From the NCBI GenBank assembly GCA_013365365.1, contig JABVXU010000302.1, positions 1 through 64,000 of the forward strand: 64,000 nt of DNA, read 5' to 3'. Of this stretch, positions 1 through 13,000 are shown one piece after another. The notes under the pieces were generated by a model. That model saw nothing but the letters and a program-made list of their open reading frames with translations. It was not told the origin of the DNA and did no database searches. The translations under genes and the position numbers were made by a program. Positions within the stretch are counted from its first letter, which is position 1. Each line of letters opens with the position of its first letter. Origin of the DNA: Cruorifilaria tuberocauda. Taxonomy: Eukaryota; Nematoda; Chromadorea; Rhabditida; Onchocercidae.

Positions 1-3000
1 TCAGAATGGAGAAAACATTCTTCTCCGGGAATTCTCCGAGAACGATCAATCGAATTGAATATGATAAGATCGATCAAGAACAAGTCAGCTGTCCCACAGC
101 TTCTTTTCATGTCAAATAAAGATTTTTTTGAACTTTGACATTGAAAATTATTTTACTAATCAGTCGTTTAAATTCAAAGAAAATAAAACAGCAAATATAA
201 ATACAATAAAGAATAACATAATTCTTAATTTCATTGTTTTACTCTTCTTTTTTTCGCAGTAATTATTCAGCGAGAAATACTAACAGATTCATCAATTTTT
301 ATAATATAAATTTTCTATAAGTTAATTTAATAAAAATCAACTTACTTTTAAAACTTGTATTGAAATTTCTTCTTAAAAGTTAAACCATTTAAAAGATCAT
401 GTTATCTTAGAACTAAAGATTTAAACAACCTGTTTAAACCGGAAGAGTGTGAAGCTTTGGTACTCAATGATTTTACTGTTGAAGCATAAAAAGTGCAATT
501 TTTGTCTTGAGTTAATTGATTTTGTAACTTATCCAACCTTCCTTCTTTTCCCTATCACTCATTTCTTTATCAGTTATTATCACTAGCAATGATTAATCAT
601 TTTGAATTGAAAGAAAGAATAAGATATAAAGAATAAGAATAGAATAAGATATAATAGGATAGAATAAGATAGAGATATCACCTAACGATGGAGAAAAGTT
701 GAAAACAAAGTTTAGGAATTGGAAGGTTTGAGCATTCGTTTATTGTTTTAAAAAATTTTGAAATTATTTTGCTGAACTATTTTTCAATGAAATTTCTTTA
801 CTTCTCCGTCAATCTTAACGTTCATTTAAGTTTTTATTCTATTCAAAGCTATCAGATTTATGGCAAAATTACAGTAAAATTGCTTCAAGACTACAATACA
901 GTAAATTACAGTATAATTATTGCAAGATTATCGTAAAATAAAATTGATGCATTATAAAGTAATTAATTGAGATTGACAATTATACTGATGAATTCAGTAT
1001 CAAAAAGTATTTTCATGATCATCAAGAAAAAGAACTCAAAATAATTACACTTTTTGTGTTTCAATAGCGGAATCTTCGAGTACAGTCTTTAAACCTTTTA
1101 ACCTATTGTTTTATTAATATATTACTTTCCGTACTATAAAGTCTAGTTGAGGAACAATAGACTACTGATAAGGACAGATAAAAAGAAACAATTAGATAAC
1201 AAAAAAGAAATCAAGAAATTAGTTTATTTTCAATAACCTATCAGTAAAGTTTTAAAAATTGTGAGAAAGTTTTCAAACTGTTTGAAAATTCGGTATGAAG
1301 CATGAAAGCCGGTTTTCTTTACACCTAATATCGAGAGATTACAAAAGAATCGTAGTTTTCGGTATGCAAATTATTGTTTCCATCCACTGCAAATGTGCCG
1401 GAAAGAACGGAAACAAGAAAGAAAAAAAAGATGGAAGAGAGAAAGAGAAGAAAAGGATTTAAAAGGATAAAACAATAAAACCGATGTTTCGATGCTTTAT
1501 ATAGTCTATATGGAAGGTTTCAGGTTATTTGATGCATTTAATCTTTTTTTTGATTGGAAGAAACATTAATACTGTATTACGGTACTTGTAAGCAGCATGA
1601 CTGTAACATGAATGGCATTTTCCTGATTATCAGGAACGAGTCCGAAAAGCACTTATAAAGAGACTGCCTAATTTTGCAGATCTTGTGGAATGAATAAAAA
1701 ATGAATTGCTAAATGAATAAGAAGAAATTAAAGACATTAATATTCCAATGCATAAATTTTCTTTATTGTCTTTAAAAATTTTGCTCTTTACTTAAAGTTG
1801 AGAAAAGTGAATATTTATATTTCAAAAGGAATACTTGTTGCTCTGCTAATAATAAGTGGATTGTATAAGTATGATTTGTAATTAATTTCGTTATAACTAT
1901 TAAAAGAAGAGAGCAGGATTGTCGAAATGCGGGAAATCACTTGTTTAAAATGACCGGCAATCTGTTCGAAATACTCAGAGATCCATTTTGATGACTGATT
2001 ATCAATTAATTTAACCTCTCTTTTGAGGCTTAATCACTGAACAATTTTGTGAGTGAAAATAATTAATTGTTCAAATATTTGATACAGAAAGGAATTAAGC
2101 TGGACATAAAGGATTTGCATGTGACTGGTTATGGATAAATGATGAATTCTATAAAAAAGTTTTTTATGATGAGATGTGCTAACTATAGAGTGATGACATT
2201 AAGCCTACCTAATCTTACAACAAGTAATGAATCATTGAGAAGATTTTAAACATTCACATTTTCCGACAAACAGATTATTTGGAATAGTTTTTACAATCTT
2301 TGATTTCATAATTGTTTGAAAACCTAATGAGACCAAAATTTCACAATGTTCATCAGATAGTTTTAGATAATTATTTTCTCTTTTCGTTTTATTTTTCAAC
2401 TCTTTATCGTTTATTATTATCAGAAACAATGATTAGATTAAATCAGGAATAGAGAGTAAATACTTTCATTAAGAATTAATTATTGATAGCTGATAGAAAT
2501 GTTACGACTTGATTTGTTTTATTACTTTATTTTTTAATTTAATTACAACTTTTACACGTGACAGAATTGGTTCCATCAACCGGATCAGGAATAGTTGAGT
2601 GACTGATATGTCTGCATCATGCATAACGTCAAGCTGATATATTAGATGAACTAAACGATCCGATAACTGTGAGGTATTCCTTCTTTTCTTTCTATCACTG
2701 AAGACAAACATTCTTTACAGTTAGCAGCTAAAGATATCCAAAATTATCTCAGCTTCATAAGATAGTAGGAAAGTCAGTTGATAATCTCGTCCAGGAATCT
2801 CGATCATTTGCATAATCTCATGAAGAAGCTACACATATCACTTTGATTAGTTCAGAGATTACCGTTTTATCTTCGTAGCCAAGCCATCCGGTCATTTCAG
2901 GTACGACGTGAAGAAATGATCACATACCTGTTTTATGATGGTGAACAATATCCGGTACAGTTGGCGTTGCTGTGAAGAAAAAATTTGATCATAAGGAATA

Positions 3001-3720
3001 ATAATTGAGTTTATTGGACAATTTATCGGTGTGCTATTTTTCCGTAATTCCGTTTTATTCTGTTCAGTTATCTCTTTACAGTAATTTGCTAATACTAACA
3101 AATGGATTTATAAATGAGAAATGTCATGCCTGATTCTCTGTATTTTGGAAGTTTTCTTGACGAAGACTTTTCTGGTGAATTATTGGCGACAAGGATAAAT
3201 GACAAGGAGCACTCAGTTCTGTAATAATCATGAACATTCTAGTAGATTAAGCTTAATTAATGTCTCTGCAGGATTTCTCCAATTTCTCCATATAACAAGT
3301 GAAAACATTAAAATTCCGGTTTCTAACTGAGTTTTTCCTCCGTTCCTTCATCTCAGGTATTTCACTTTTAGCTTTTACAAGCTTCTTCTTCACCTCCTAC
3401 AAGCGGAGAGCACAATCTCAAGTCGGAATTAATGCTTTACTTTTTTGGATGCAAACTAAATTTATATACTCAACTGATCTTTGATTATTTTATTTATTAA
3501 AATTCAAATCACTAAGCGAATTCAATATCGATCACCTTTGTTTAATTCAGATAGTTATAATGTCCGAAGTTATAAGAAATCTGAAAAGAGATGATATAAA
3601 GTATTAATATATAGCTTTATGAAGTATTTTCAAATTTTTATTCTCTTCTAAATATTTAAATGTGATCAATCATTAAATTCTACTTTTCTCATTATTCAAT
3701 TCATTAAAGTTCTGAATTAG

Positions 3721-3751
<31 letters not shown>

Positions 3752-3753
3752 CA
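3721..3753. repeat. CT microsatellite
   Basis: Pyrimidine tract made almost wholly of CT dinucleotides. A complementary GA tract lies about 350 bp downstream at 4107-4136, so the two could pair as an inverted repeat. Confidence 0.9.
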
Positions 3754-4106
3754 GCTGTGCTCTTCAACCGATACTTCTGAATCTAATAAATTGGATCATT
3801 AAGGATACATAAACTCATCTTCCCTCAGATTGCTGCCATCAAGCGATCCGTGTAATTGAGATCTAATTCTAATGTGGACGATCTTTCACCCACGAATGGA
3901 AATGAATTTTGAGCGGTTTGCCCTTTTGAGAATCATAAGCTTTGTCATTTACAGCTTTTTAAATGATTCGCAGATGAAGCGAAGCGTATTTAAGTCATGT
4001 GATCGATAGGTAAGGGTTAAAATATTTGTATATTAACGAGTTAATTTAATATAATTTATTTATAGGAGAGAACAAGACGAATGAAACTTGGAATATTAAA
4101 TTTTGT

Positions 4107-4136
4107 GAAAGAGAGAGAGAGAGAGAGAGAGAGAGC
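4107..4136. repeat. GA microsatellite
   Basis: About 14 GA units; the partner in inverted orientation is the CT tract at 3721-3753. Confidence 0.9.
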
Positions 4137-4400
4137 GGAATAGCTATACATCACATTTAGATGAACTGATGGACAACAGATTAGTTCGTCCAAGCAAGAT
4201 TAATACCCTTAATTAATCATCGGTCATGAACAGCCGTTCATCCAAATGCCATTGATCAGATAAGGATATTGATATTGGTAATGCTGATCAGAGTTAGAGG
4301 AAGAATCTGATGGATTTTATTTCATTTAATGAAATGAAGAAGTATGAAAAGTGATCAATTTTTTTAATGAGAAGCATTGATTATCATTTGAAATAGTTAT

Positions 4401-4471
4401 CAGATTGATACGACAAGTAACCAATGAGATTAATATAGCAGTAACCAATCAGATTGATATAGCAAGTAACC
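4401..4471. repeat. Triplicated ~24-bp tandem repeat
   Basis: Three adjacent copies at 4401-4425, 4426-4449 and 4450-4471 share the pattern CAGATTGATAyrrCAAGTAA followed by CCAAT. They differ by a few substitutions and a one-base deletion in the middle copy. No gene overlaps them. Confidence 0.8.
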
Positions 4472-7400
4472 TTGAAGATGGTCTAACTAAAATAATTGCC
4501 AAGTGGCAATGACGTTGACCTTATACATATCAATTCACATTTGATAAAAACTTTTCTAAAATGATTTCACTTTTGCCTTTTTCCCATGATAAATGATGTA
4601 AGAGGTCGGAGTAATTTCATTTTTCAATGATAGATTGTTTATCTTTCAATTGTAAACAGAAATCTCTTTATTACACGCACTCTCTCTCTCGCTCTCTCTG
4701 AAATTCTACGCACATTATTCAGTTCACAGTTTTATAGTTTATCATAATTCTGCTCTTTTTTCTCAATTCTTAATATTTTAATAGCATTGAAAAGAGCGCT
4801 GATAAAAAAGTGAGTTAAAGGTTAATTCAATCTTCTAGTCCTAGAATTGTTTAATCATATCTCTGTTAATCATGTTAAATCATAATCAGAATTGGTTATT
4901 TTTAATAATAGCCTTGTATCGGACAATTGTTATAGTTATCATATCAGTAGCTTTAATACTAAATTCTAAGCATTCTATTTGTTATTAACAATGGAATGAA
5001 GAAGATAATTATCATATAAATCGCTTAGGTATGATAAATTCTATAAATTATTCATTCGTTCTTTCTCAATATTCACATTCGCTTTATTCTTATCTCATGC
5101 ATGCTATCTTTCTCGGCCTACGATAAACTCTAAAAATGATTCATTCATTTTTCTTCTTAACATTCACATAAATTTAGTGATAAAATTCGCTTTATCTTTA
5201 TCTCAAGCATATCTCCCTCTAACTTACCACTTTGAATAAACGGTATAGCTATAATATGATAGTGATAAAGATGATGAATAATTCATTAACTTGCGCCAAT
5301 CATATATTTTACTATTCGCTGAAATTTCATTGACTCGGAAATCATTGAATCACTCGTGCATTATACCATTACATTGATTTCATTTCTGCTTCACTGCATT
5401 TAAAAATGGTTACTATTAATTTTAGTTTCTTTTCCTTTCTGAAATTTCAATTCTTTCAAATTAATGCCACCTGTGAACAGGTGAAGAGAAAGAAAGAAAA
5501 AAAAGATGAAAATATTGCCAAATAACAAGGATGTATTTTTGTTTTCTTTTATTGTTCGCAAATATTTCATTGTTTTATTTTAGGGTATATTTATATAAGT
5601 CTATTCGAACTTGGAAGAATTTTGGATTGAATTGGTTTTAGTCTTCTTTTTTCATTTTTTCATAGTATGATATAATTCAAATTAAGTGAAAGGTATTTTT
5701 AAAAATTAATTAATCTTTAAATTATTTATCAAACTTTTTACCCACATTCCAATAATAATAATGGCGCTTTAATTTATGCTTAAAATAATTTTTAACTTTA
5801 ATTTATCAGAACACTAAAGATCAACCTAAAGCATAAGTGATAATAAAAATCAATAGTGAAAATTGCTAAAACTCACTTTAGTTATATATTCACTTTGAAA
5901 ATGTATTAAAATATATCCAATTTTCCAGAAAAAGAAAGAAGTGGAAATCGTTGAATTGATAAGTTTGCTATGAAAATGAAATAATTTGAATGATTTTGAA
6001 TTTAGTAATTTCTAAAAACAAATGATCAGTCTTACGAAATGAATCAACCGTGTAGGGTTGAATCACATTTATCACTTTTAGAATTAGCAATCTTAAGGCT
6101 ATAAAATTTTATCAACCATTGCAATACAATGCAAACTATAAAATAATTTATTGCCTTTAGTGCTTTGCACTTTTTTATTTCGGTTGTTCTTCCTTCTTTA
6201 TCAGTTACTGTTAAATGATTCGAATATCAGCGATGATTCATTCTCTGATAGAGAAGCTTTTCATAGCAACCAATTCTCAATTCTTTCCTCTTATTTATCA
6301 TCTGCTCATTTTTTTGTAAAATCGATTTTCATTTAATTAAAAAATTTCAACTTCAGTGAAGTTATTAAAATTGCCGAGAAAATTGTTTTCTTCGATATTT
6401 CAAGAATCCAACAAATAATAATCGGAAGATAAGAGGTTTCCGTTCAATTTAAATATTTTAGAAGTAAGTTATCTCATTTCTCTCAGACATGATTCCCGTG
6501 ATTCAGTCTTGAACATCTAAGGAAGCGTCACAAAAAAACACATAAAAACTAAATAAACATTTATGCGCCAATAAAACTAACTATTACGGGGAATTTCTAA
6601 GCGCATATTCCAAAGAAAATTCCGAGAATCAATCAATTTTTTTTGGTGTAAGTTTAACCTTACTTATGGATTGATTATCTTTTTGATTTTGATTATCTCC
6701 GATTCAAGAAGCTAAATAAAAACAAAAAAGTTAAAGCACTTTACAAAAAAGAAAAGCCAAAAAAGATAATACAACAAATAAAATTGAAAATTTGAAATGA
6801 TAACCAGAATATTATTCCGGAACATATCTGAGACAAGAAAAAAATTATTAATAAAGAAAAGTTAAACACTAAATGAACTGTTCTAAGAAATTATTTAGAG
6901 TAAATTATCCCTAAGTTATCATTGGAATATGAAAGCTTACAGTTTTCAAAAAACAAGAATTAATATAAAAAATTAAGCTAAGCTAGAAAAATATTCGAAT
7001 CTGAAAGTTCTTCTATCCTTGCAAAGTACTGAAGTATTTTATGTGCGTGCGCAATTGTCTCTCATACTAACACTTTTTTTTAAATTTTTTTTAAAATATA
7101 TTTAAATGATATTTTATTTTTTTGTTGTCTCATATTCAAATATTTTCATGCAAAAGTCATTTTTCATTCGAATAAAAAAATCCCTCAAACAGCGCTTTTA
7201 CAACTTTTATAAGCGCAATTGTCCACCTTCTTTCTCCGCCATTCCCATCATTTTCTTCTTGCCTCATAGTTTTCTCTTCAAAATATTATAAAAATAGGAG
7301 AAGATGAATAAAAAAACCAGTTGATTGTATATGTGAAATAATGAGTCGTTCTTCAATTGCTCATAAAAATTTCAAGAATTGAAATTCGAAATTCTGAAAT

Positions 7401-9386
7401 GAATTGTCTGCACATAACTCGTATGTGTTCTACGTGTGTGTGCGTGCATTTGTACGTGTGGGCTACACCACACAGGTAAATATCAAAGAATGATAGCCCA
7501 TTCTTTTAAATTCCAATAAAAATGACAATTTCCAATCAGTGAAACTTTTACAAATAAAATTACCACCGATCATCGAAAAATATATTTCACATCAGACGTT
7601 GCATCATGCTATAAAGAATCTTAATTTAGAATGTTAGAGTTTTTTTCCTTTCTTTCCATTTTCAAAACTTTCACTTATCGTTCATTAATTTCTAAATCCT
7701 TCAATTTCATTAAATTTTTTTGCTTGTGGTGAAATGTGATATGTCGAAGATTTTAAAGTACAAAAAAGTTTTTTTTACGAGTTAAATAAGAAATAAAAGA
7801 AATCATTAAAAATATTCTGAGAGATAATTTGATGCTTTAAGCAAGCGCTTTCAAATGCTTTTGCGGAAAGAAAATTACAGCAAAGACATTTAAACTAAAA
7901 AGATTGAAAATCGGCGAATTTCGTTAACTTACGCTATTTTCAAGAGGAAATAACGTACTTTTTTAGAATCTCAGATTTACAAATACTAATAACTTGACTT
8001 GAACTTGAATAACTTAAATAACTTAAACTTGAATTATTTCTTCGTTCAAAAGAGTTCAATATCAAATTTACATTCGATAGTACCGTTAAATTAATGGAAG
8101 GGTCAAGAGCTTGATTTTAGAAATTTTTGCAATTGTCGCATTGAAGTAAAGTAGTGTATCGAATGTATCGAAGTTCTCCATTTAACTCCAAAAGTTGTCA
8201 ACCCTTATCAATAATATTTTCCTTGATAAATAACTTGCTAGCGTATCTGATAGTTATTTACCAATAAAAATATTATTTTCGTGACAATCATTTTCTTAGT
8301 TCAATGCCATAGTAGCAATTCCCGAGCTCTTTCTCTCTACTCCTCTCTCTCTTTCAGTGCTTCTCTTTGATTCAATTTAAGTCTTCACTCAGAACAATAC
8401 AATTCATTCGAACTTCATGCTTATTATCCAATTAGCTATACTATTCAGGTATATTGCAAATTATATTTAATCAGCGCAAAGGTCGTCACATTGTTTACCG
8501 GTAGTGTCACTAAATATATTCAATCGCTGCTAAAAGTTTCTACTGGTTGATTGATTTCTACAAAATCGAATGTATCATTTTGCTGTCAACTGTTCACTTA
8601 CCTTTGCTATTACTGAAAGCTTCTCTCCTTTTCCTCTCAATCCATGCATTTGTCGCAATTCTTTCAATCAATCAAACTTATTTTTAAAATTATTTTCATT
8701 TCTACTTTCACAAAAATTTGTGAAAAGATTTCGATAGTTAGAAGATTGTAATTAAGTTGTAAAAGTTTCTACGTAACGCTTGAAAATCATTGTTACAGTT
8801 TATTATAACTGATATATCTCTCTTCAAACTCTCTCTCTCTCATTCTCTTTATGATGCAATAAAAAAAAGAGAGAGAGAGGATAGAAGTGAAAGAAAAAAG
8901 AAGATAACAATCAGCTTTATGCTTTAATTTTAAATTATGTGCATTGATTTACTACAAATAAATGAATTCGTCATTCTCTTAACTTCATAAAACCTTTCGC
9001 TTTTACAAGTCAATGAGGCATTAACTTCAATTGAAGTAGTTTAACTCAGAGATGTAGCAATAGGCTATTGAAGTGGAAGAATGTAATTCATTTTTTCGCT
9101 TCAGCAAAATTAAAAAAAACTAAAGTCTTCGACGTGATCGATTCCTGTCTGATTATATTATTGTTAATTTTTTTGACGATTGAAGTTTGCGCAGTCTAAT
9201 TCGTTAACGAAAAATGAAGAAATTTAAATTAAAAAAAAAAAGAAAAGGTCAATTAAAAAATTTTTGAAAGAGAAAAACTCATAAGAATTAAATGTCTCAT
9301 AAAATCATAAAGGATAAAAAATAATTTATTTTATAAATAACACATTAAATATTAAATTTGTTTACCTCAGATTATATCAAATAAAT

Positions 9387-9420
9387 AAATATGGCAGAAT
9401 TTGTGCAATTCAATTTAATA
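9387..9420. repeat. 34-bp direct repeat, copy 1
   Basis: A 34-base segment centred on ATGGCAGAATTTGTGCAATT recurs at 9979-10012 with a single difference (G to A). The flanks do not match, so this is a short dispersed or duplicated piece. Confidence 0.85.
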
Positions 9421-9978
9421 TCTCTCAATTTTTTTTGGAGGAAATTACTTTGTAAAAATTATTTTTAATTTATCAAAATTAAAACTGTAAAAAAAAATTT
9501 TAATTTTCTTATGAAGAAATGATAAGAATCGTTTGAGAACAATAGTTTGAGAAGAAATTTTATTGTTTTGGTTGGAAGTGTGCTATTATTGTAATGATGG
9601 ACATGTCCGCCCAAATCAATCACTCTTGCAATATCTTAAATTTATAGATTTAAGAATGGACAATGTCCACATCTATCATTCTATACGTCCACTATGTTCG
9701 TTCAATTTTAAAATGATAATTAGCACCTTAATGCTATTCCTAATTACTACCTTACCTTCTCAGGTGATACATGCAATCCCATTATTTTACTTGCTTCATT
9801 TATCATCATCATCAGTATTATGTATCATTTTAAATTATGAAGGATATCGTAACAGCAATAATTATCTCCCTTTTCTTTATGTCTCTATATTTTAATTCCT
9901 GAAATTGAGGTTTTTTTCTTTTTTTATTTTATGAAAATTCAGGATGAATAGATCAAAAGATAAAAGAAGAAATTGATT

Positions 9979-10012
9979 AAATATGGCAGAATTTATGCAA
10001 TTCAATTTAATA
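9979..10012. repeat. 34-bp direct repeat, copy 2
   Basis: Second copy of the segment at 9387-9420, 33 of 34 bases identical. Confidence 0.85.
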
Positions 10013-13000
10013 GTTTAGTTTAGTGATACTAGGTCATATGATAATTCTTATCAGCAGATCTAATCTTACAACTTGGAAATTGTTTTCTCTATATTATAAA
10101 ACATGGGAAATTGGGTAAATTTTGTTTTACAATTTGTTTGATTTTTATTTCTTTGTTATTTCACCTTTCATTAATTTTACCTCTTTGTCTTATTTCATGC
10201 AATTTAATTAACAATTATTCATGCAAAAAAAGGAGAGGAAAAAATTCAATCAATTTTTTCTGTTAACTACAATTTTTTATTTTTTAATTTTAATTAAAAG
10301 ATAAAAGATTGGTATTTTTACTTTTGTAGAATGCTGTATTGCTGATGTTGTCATATATTTCCATAATATTTCAGGTTAACTGGGTAAAAATTTGAATAAA
10401 GCATTCAAGATTTCTCGAATGTTAATTCTTGAAAAAAGGATTGAGAAAAAATAATTATTTCACTGAAAAATTTTAATGCAAAGAAATCATTTCAAGTGTA
10501 GCAATAATTTGTATGTATTTTTCTTTCCATAAAACTAGTTTAAAATAAATTAAACAGACACTCTGACAAATACGATGAATTCATATCCATCAAGAAATTG
10601 TTCATCGCAATAATTATACTATCCATTTATATACTAGTAATTATGCAGTAAAGTAGTAAGATGATCGTTGTTCTGAAATAAGACAATTAATTCAGAACCG
10701 GAATACAATCGAAATATTTGTTTCAGTTTGATTAGATATTTCCATTTTTGCTGGCTTATACAAGCCTATATAATAGCATCTCTCTTTTTTAATTGAAAAA
10801 ACTCTCTTCTTTTTAATTTTAAAAATTATTTCAAAAATTATTTCCAGCGAATTTCCTGGAATGTAATTTTCAGTTGACTCAAAAGTACCGCTTATGAATT
10901 TTCAATTTCTTATAATTACTGTCGTAAAATTTAAAATTTCAAACTTTGATCTCTCTGAAAATTCAAAAATTTTAGGTAATAAAATTTTAATTTTTGGCAT
11001 AATTAAGATTTTCAAAATTAGCAAAAAATTAGAACTTTCAATCAGTGATAGATAATATTTGTTAATTTAGCTGAAACATAACATGCAAAGTTTGAATTAT
11101 TTATTAAGGCGTTTTCCTTCGATCAGTTTAAGCTAATATTATTAGCTTATCGTATCGGAAAATTAATAAATTTCTTTTGTCGTTTCTATTTGAAATACAT
11201 TCGATCTCATTTGCAACTTTTACTCTATTGACATGAATCCTCCTCATCGCCCATTACCGCCCCGTTTCCATTGTTTATTGCGCCTCTTCCATGACAGGTA
11301 CCATATGACAGGTATCACTTTCTTAGATTTAATCAGTCCACTTATCTGTTCAACTTGTCATTTCAAATATCCTCTAATATTGTATATGCTGAAATTTTGC
11401 TATCGCATTTGTAAACTTTTCAATTTGAAATCTCGAAAAATCAAGAATGAAAAAATTATTTAAATTAGTTCTGTCGCGAAGGATTACTCTTGAGTTTTCT
11501 TTTTTTCGAGATCTCATTCATTTTACAATTCATTTCTCACTTCGCATTAATCTTGGAAATTCGAGATTGATACTATAAATGATAACCGGAATTAATGATA
11601 ACGATATTAGCAATAGCGAATAGTTAAAACATAAGATATCAGTGAATTATCAGTATGATAATGATAATAATGCTGCTTTCATATCATTGTTCGAAGTTAT
11701 TAAACGTCAAAACAATGTGATATATGTTATTCAAAAGTGAATATAAACCGTCTTAATTAATTCATTGAAAGCAAATAAGATTAAACTTCCCTTGAACCTT
11801 TAACCTTTAACCTTCTCACTCGCAATCCTTTCAATTACAGTTACAATAGCATCTGTTTCAGCTTAGTGAATAGCTATTGATAATTAAGTAGACAAGAAAT
11901 AATCATGAGATTTTGGTTAATATCATAATTGATAACGATTAATTAAAGTTCTAGTTGTAGCATTCATTTAAATGTACTTTTAGTGAGCTCTATCAATTTT
12001 TAAGTGACTAACAGCAAAAATGATACTCTTATTATCATCTTATGATACTACTACTATAATTATATGAAGAATTACGATTACGATTATCACAGCTTATCAC
12101 AGTTTATACTCATTTGTAATATAATTTTTCATAATTCATAACACATCATAATCGTGATTCTAACAAATGATAGTTATAATCATAGTACATGATCATAATT
12201 CATGATATCATTTGCTAATAAACTTTCATAATATGCATTAACCCTTCCTTTAGCATGGCAATTTGCAGATAATTCAATTTCCGATTTTCTTTACTTTTCT
12301 TAAAAACAATCAAAAATGAAAAAAGTTTATTTGATTTAATTATTTTTTATTGCATTCAGTGAAATTATTCAAAAATGCTTACAAAATAAACTTATGGAAT
12401 ATAACATTCATTCTTTCAGTTTGAAAGCGATCAAAAAGAATATGGCAATTAGAAACTGAAACAAAAAAAATGATGAAATTGCTAGGAAGGCTAATTATTG
12501 TTAAAAATGTTCGTTAATCTTTGATTCAAAACTTTTTAAATCAAAAGTAATCACTCAAAGAATTATGCTATCAAAAAAGCACTAATCAAACGTCATGGAA
12601 CAATTTTATTTTTAGCAATTAACAAAAATATATTCTAAATTAAGCCTAAGTTTGCATTTCTAAATTGGTCAAGAGTTATAGCCATGCAAAAGCACCTGTA
12701 CAGTTTAACAATACAGGTAAACATGGTAAACATCTTTCATGATAATCCGTTTAGCCATTCAATTCTTCGTTTTCATTCCTCAAATCTTAATTGATTGATT
12801 GAGCAAAAGGGCAAACTTAAGGCATTATTTTCAAAGCTTCATTTTATTAACTGATATGTAATGCTAGAATTTTAAATTTACTTTCACTTAAATTACTTTA
12901 ATGACTAATTGTTTATCACAGTAACGCTAACACAGTAAAAAAAATGCTAACTATTCATTACAGCAATGAAATTTGTTCCTACTATTTAAAAGTTAAAAAA

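Noticed and set aside
9563..9895. 110-codon open frame with a hydrophobic MIISTLMLFLITTLPSQ-like start
   Set aside because: It lies in AT-rich DNA, shows no homology I recognise and no exon partner. A GTGATA donor after the hydrophobic stretch is suggestive, but no in-phase second exon was found.
11233..11463. 76-codon open frame with a GC-richer start
   Set aside because: The first 80 bases are compositionally distinct, but no family match or matching exon is seen. It is kept only as a possible regulatory patch.
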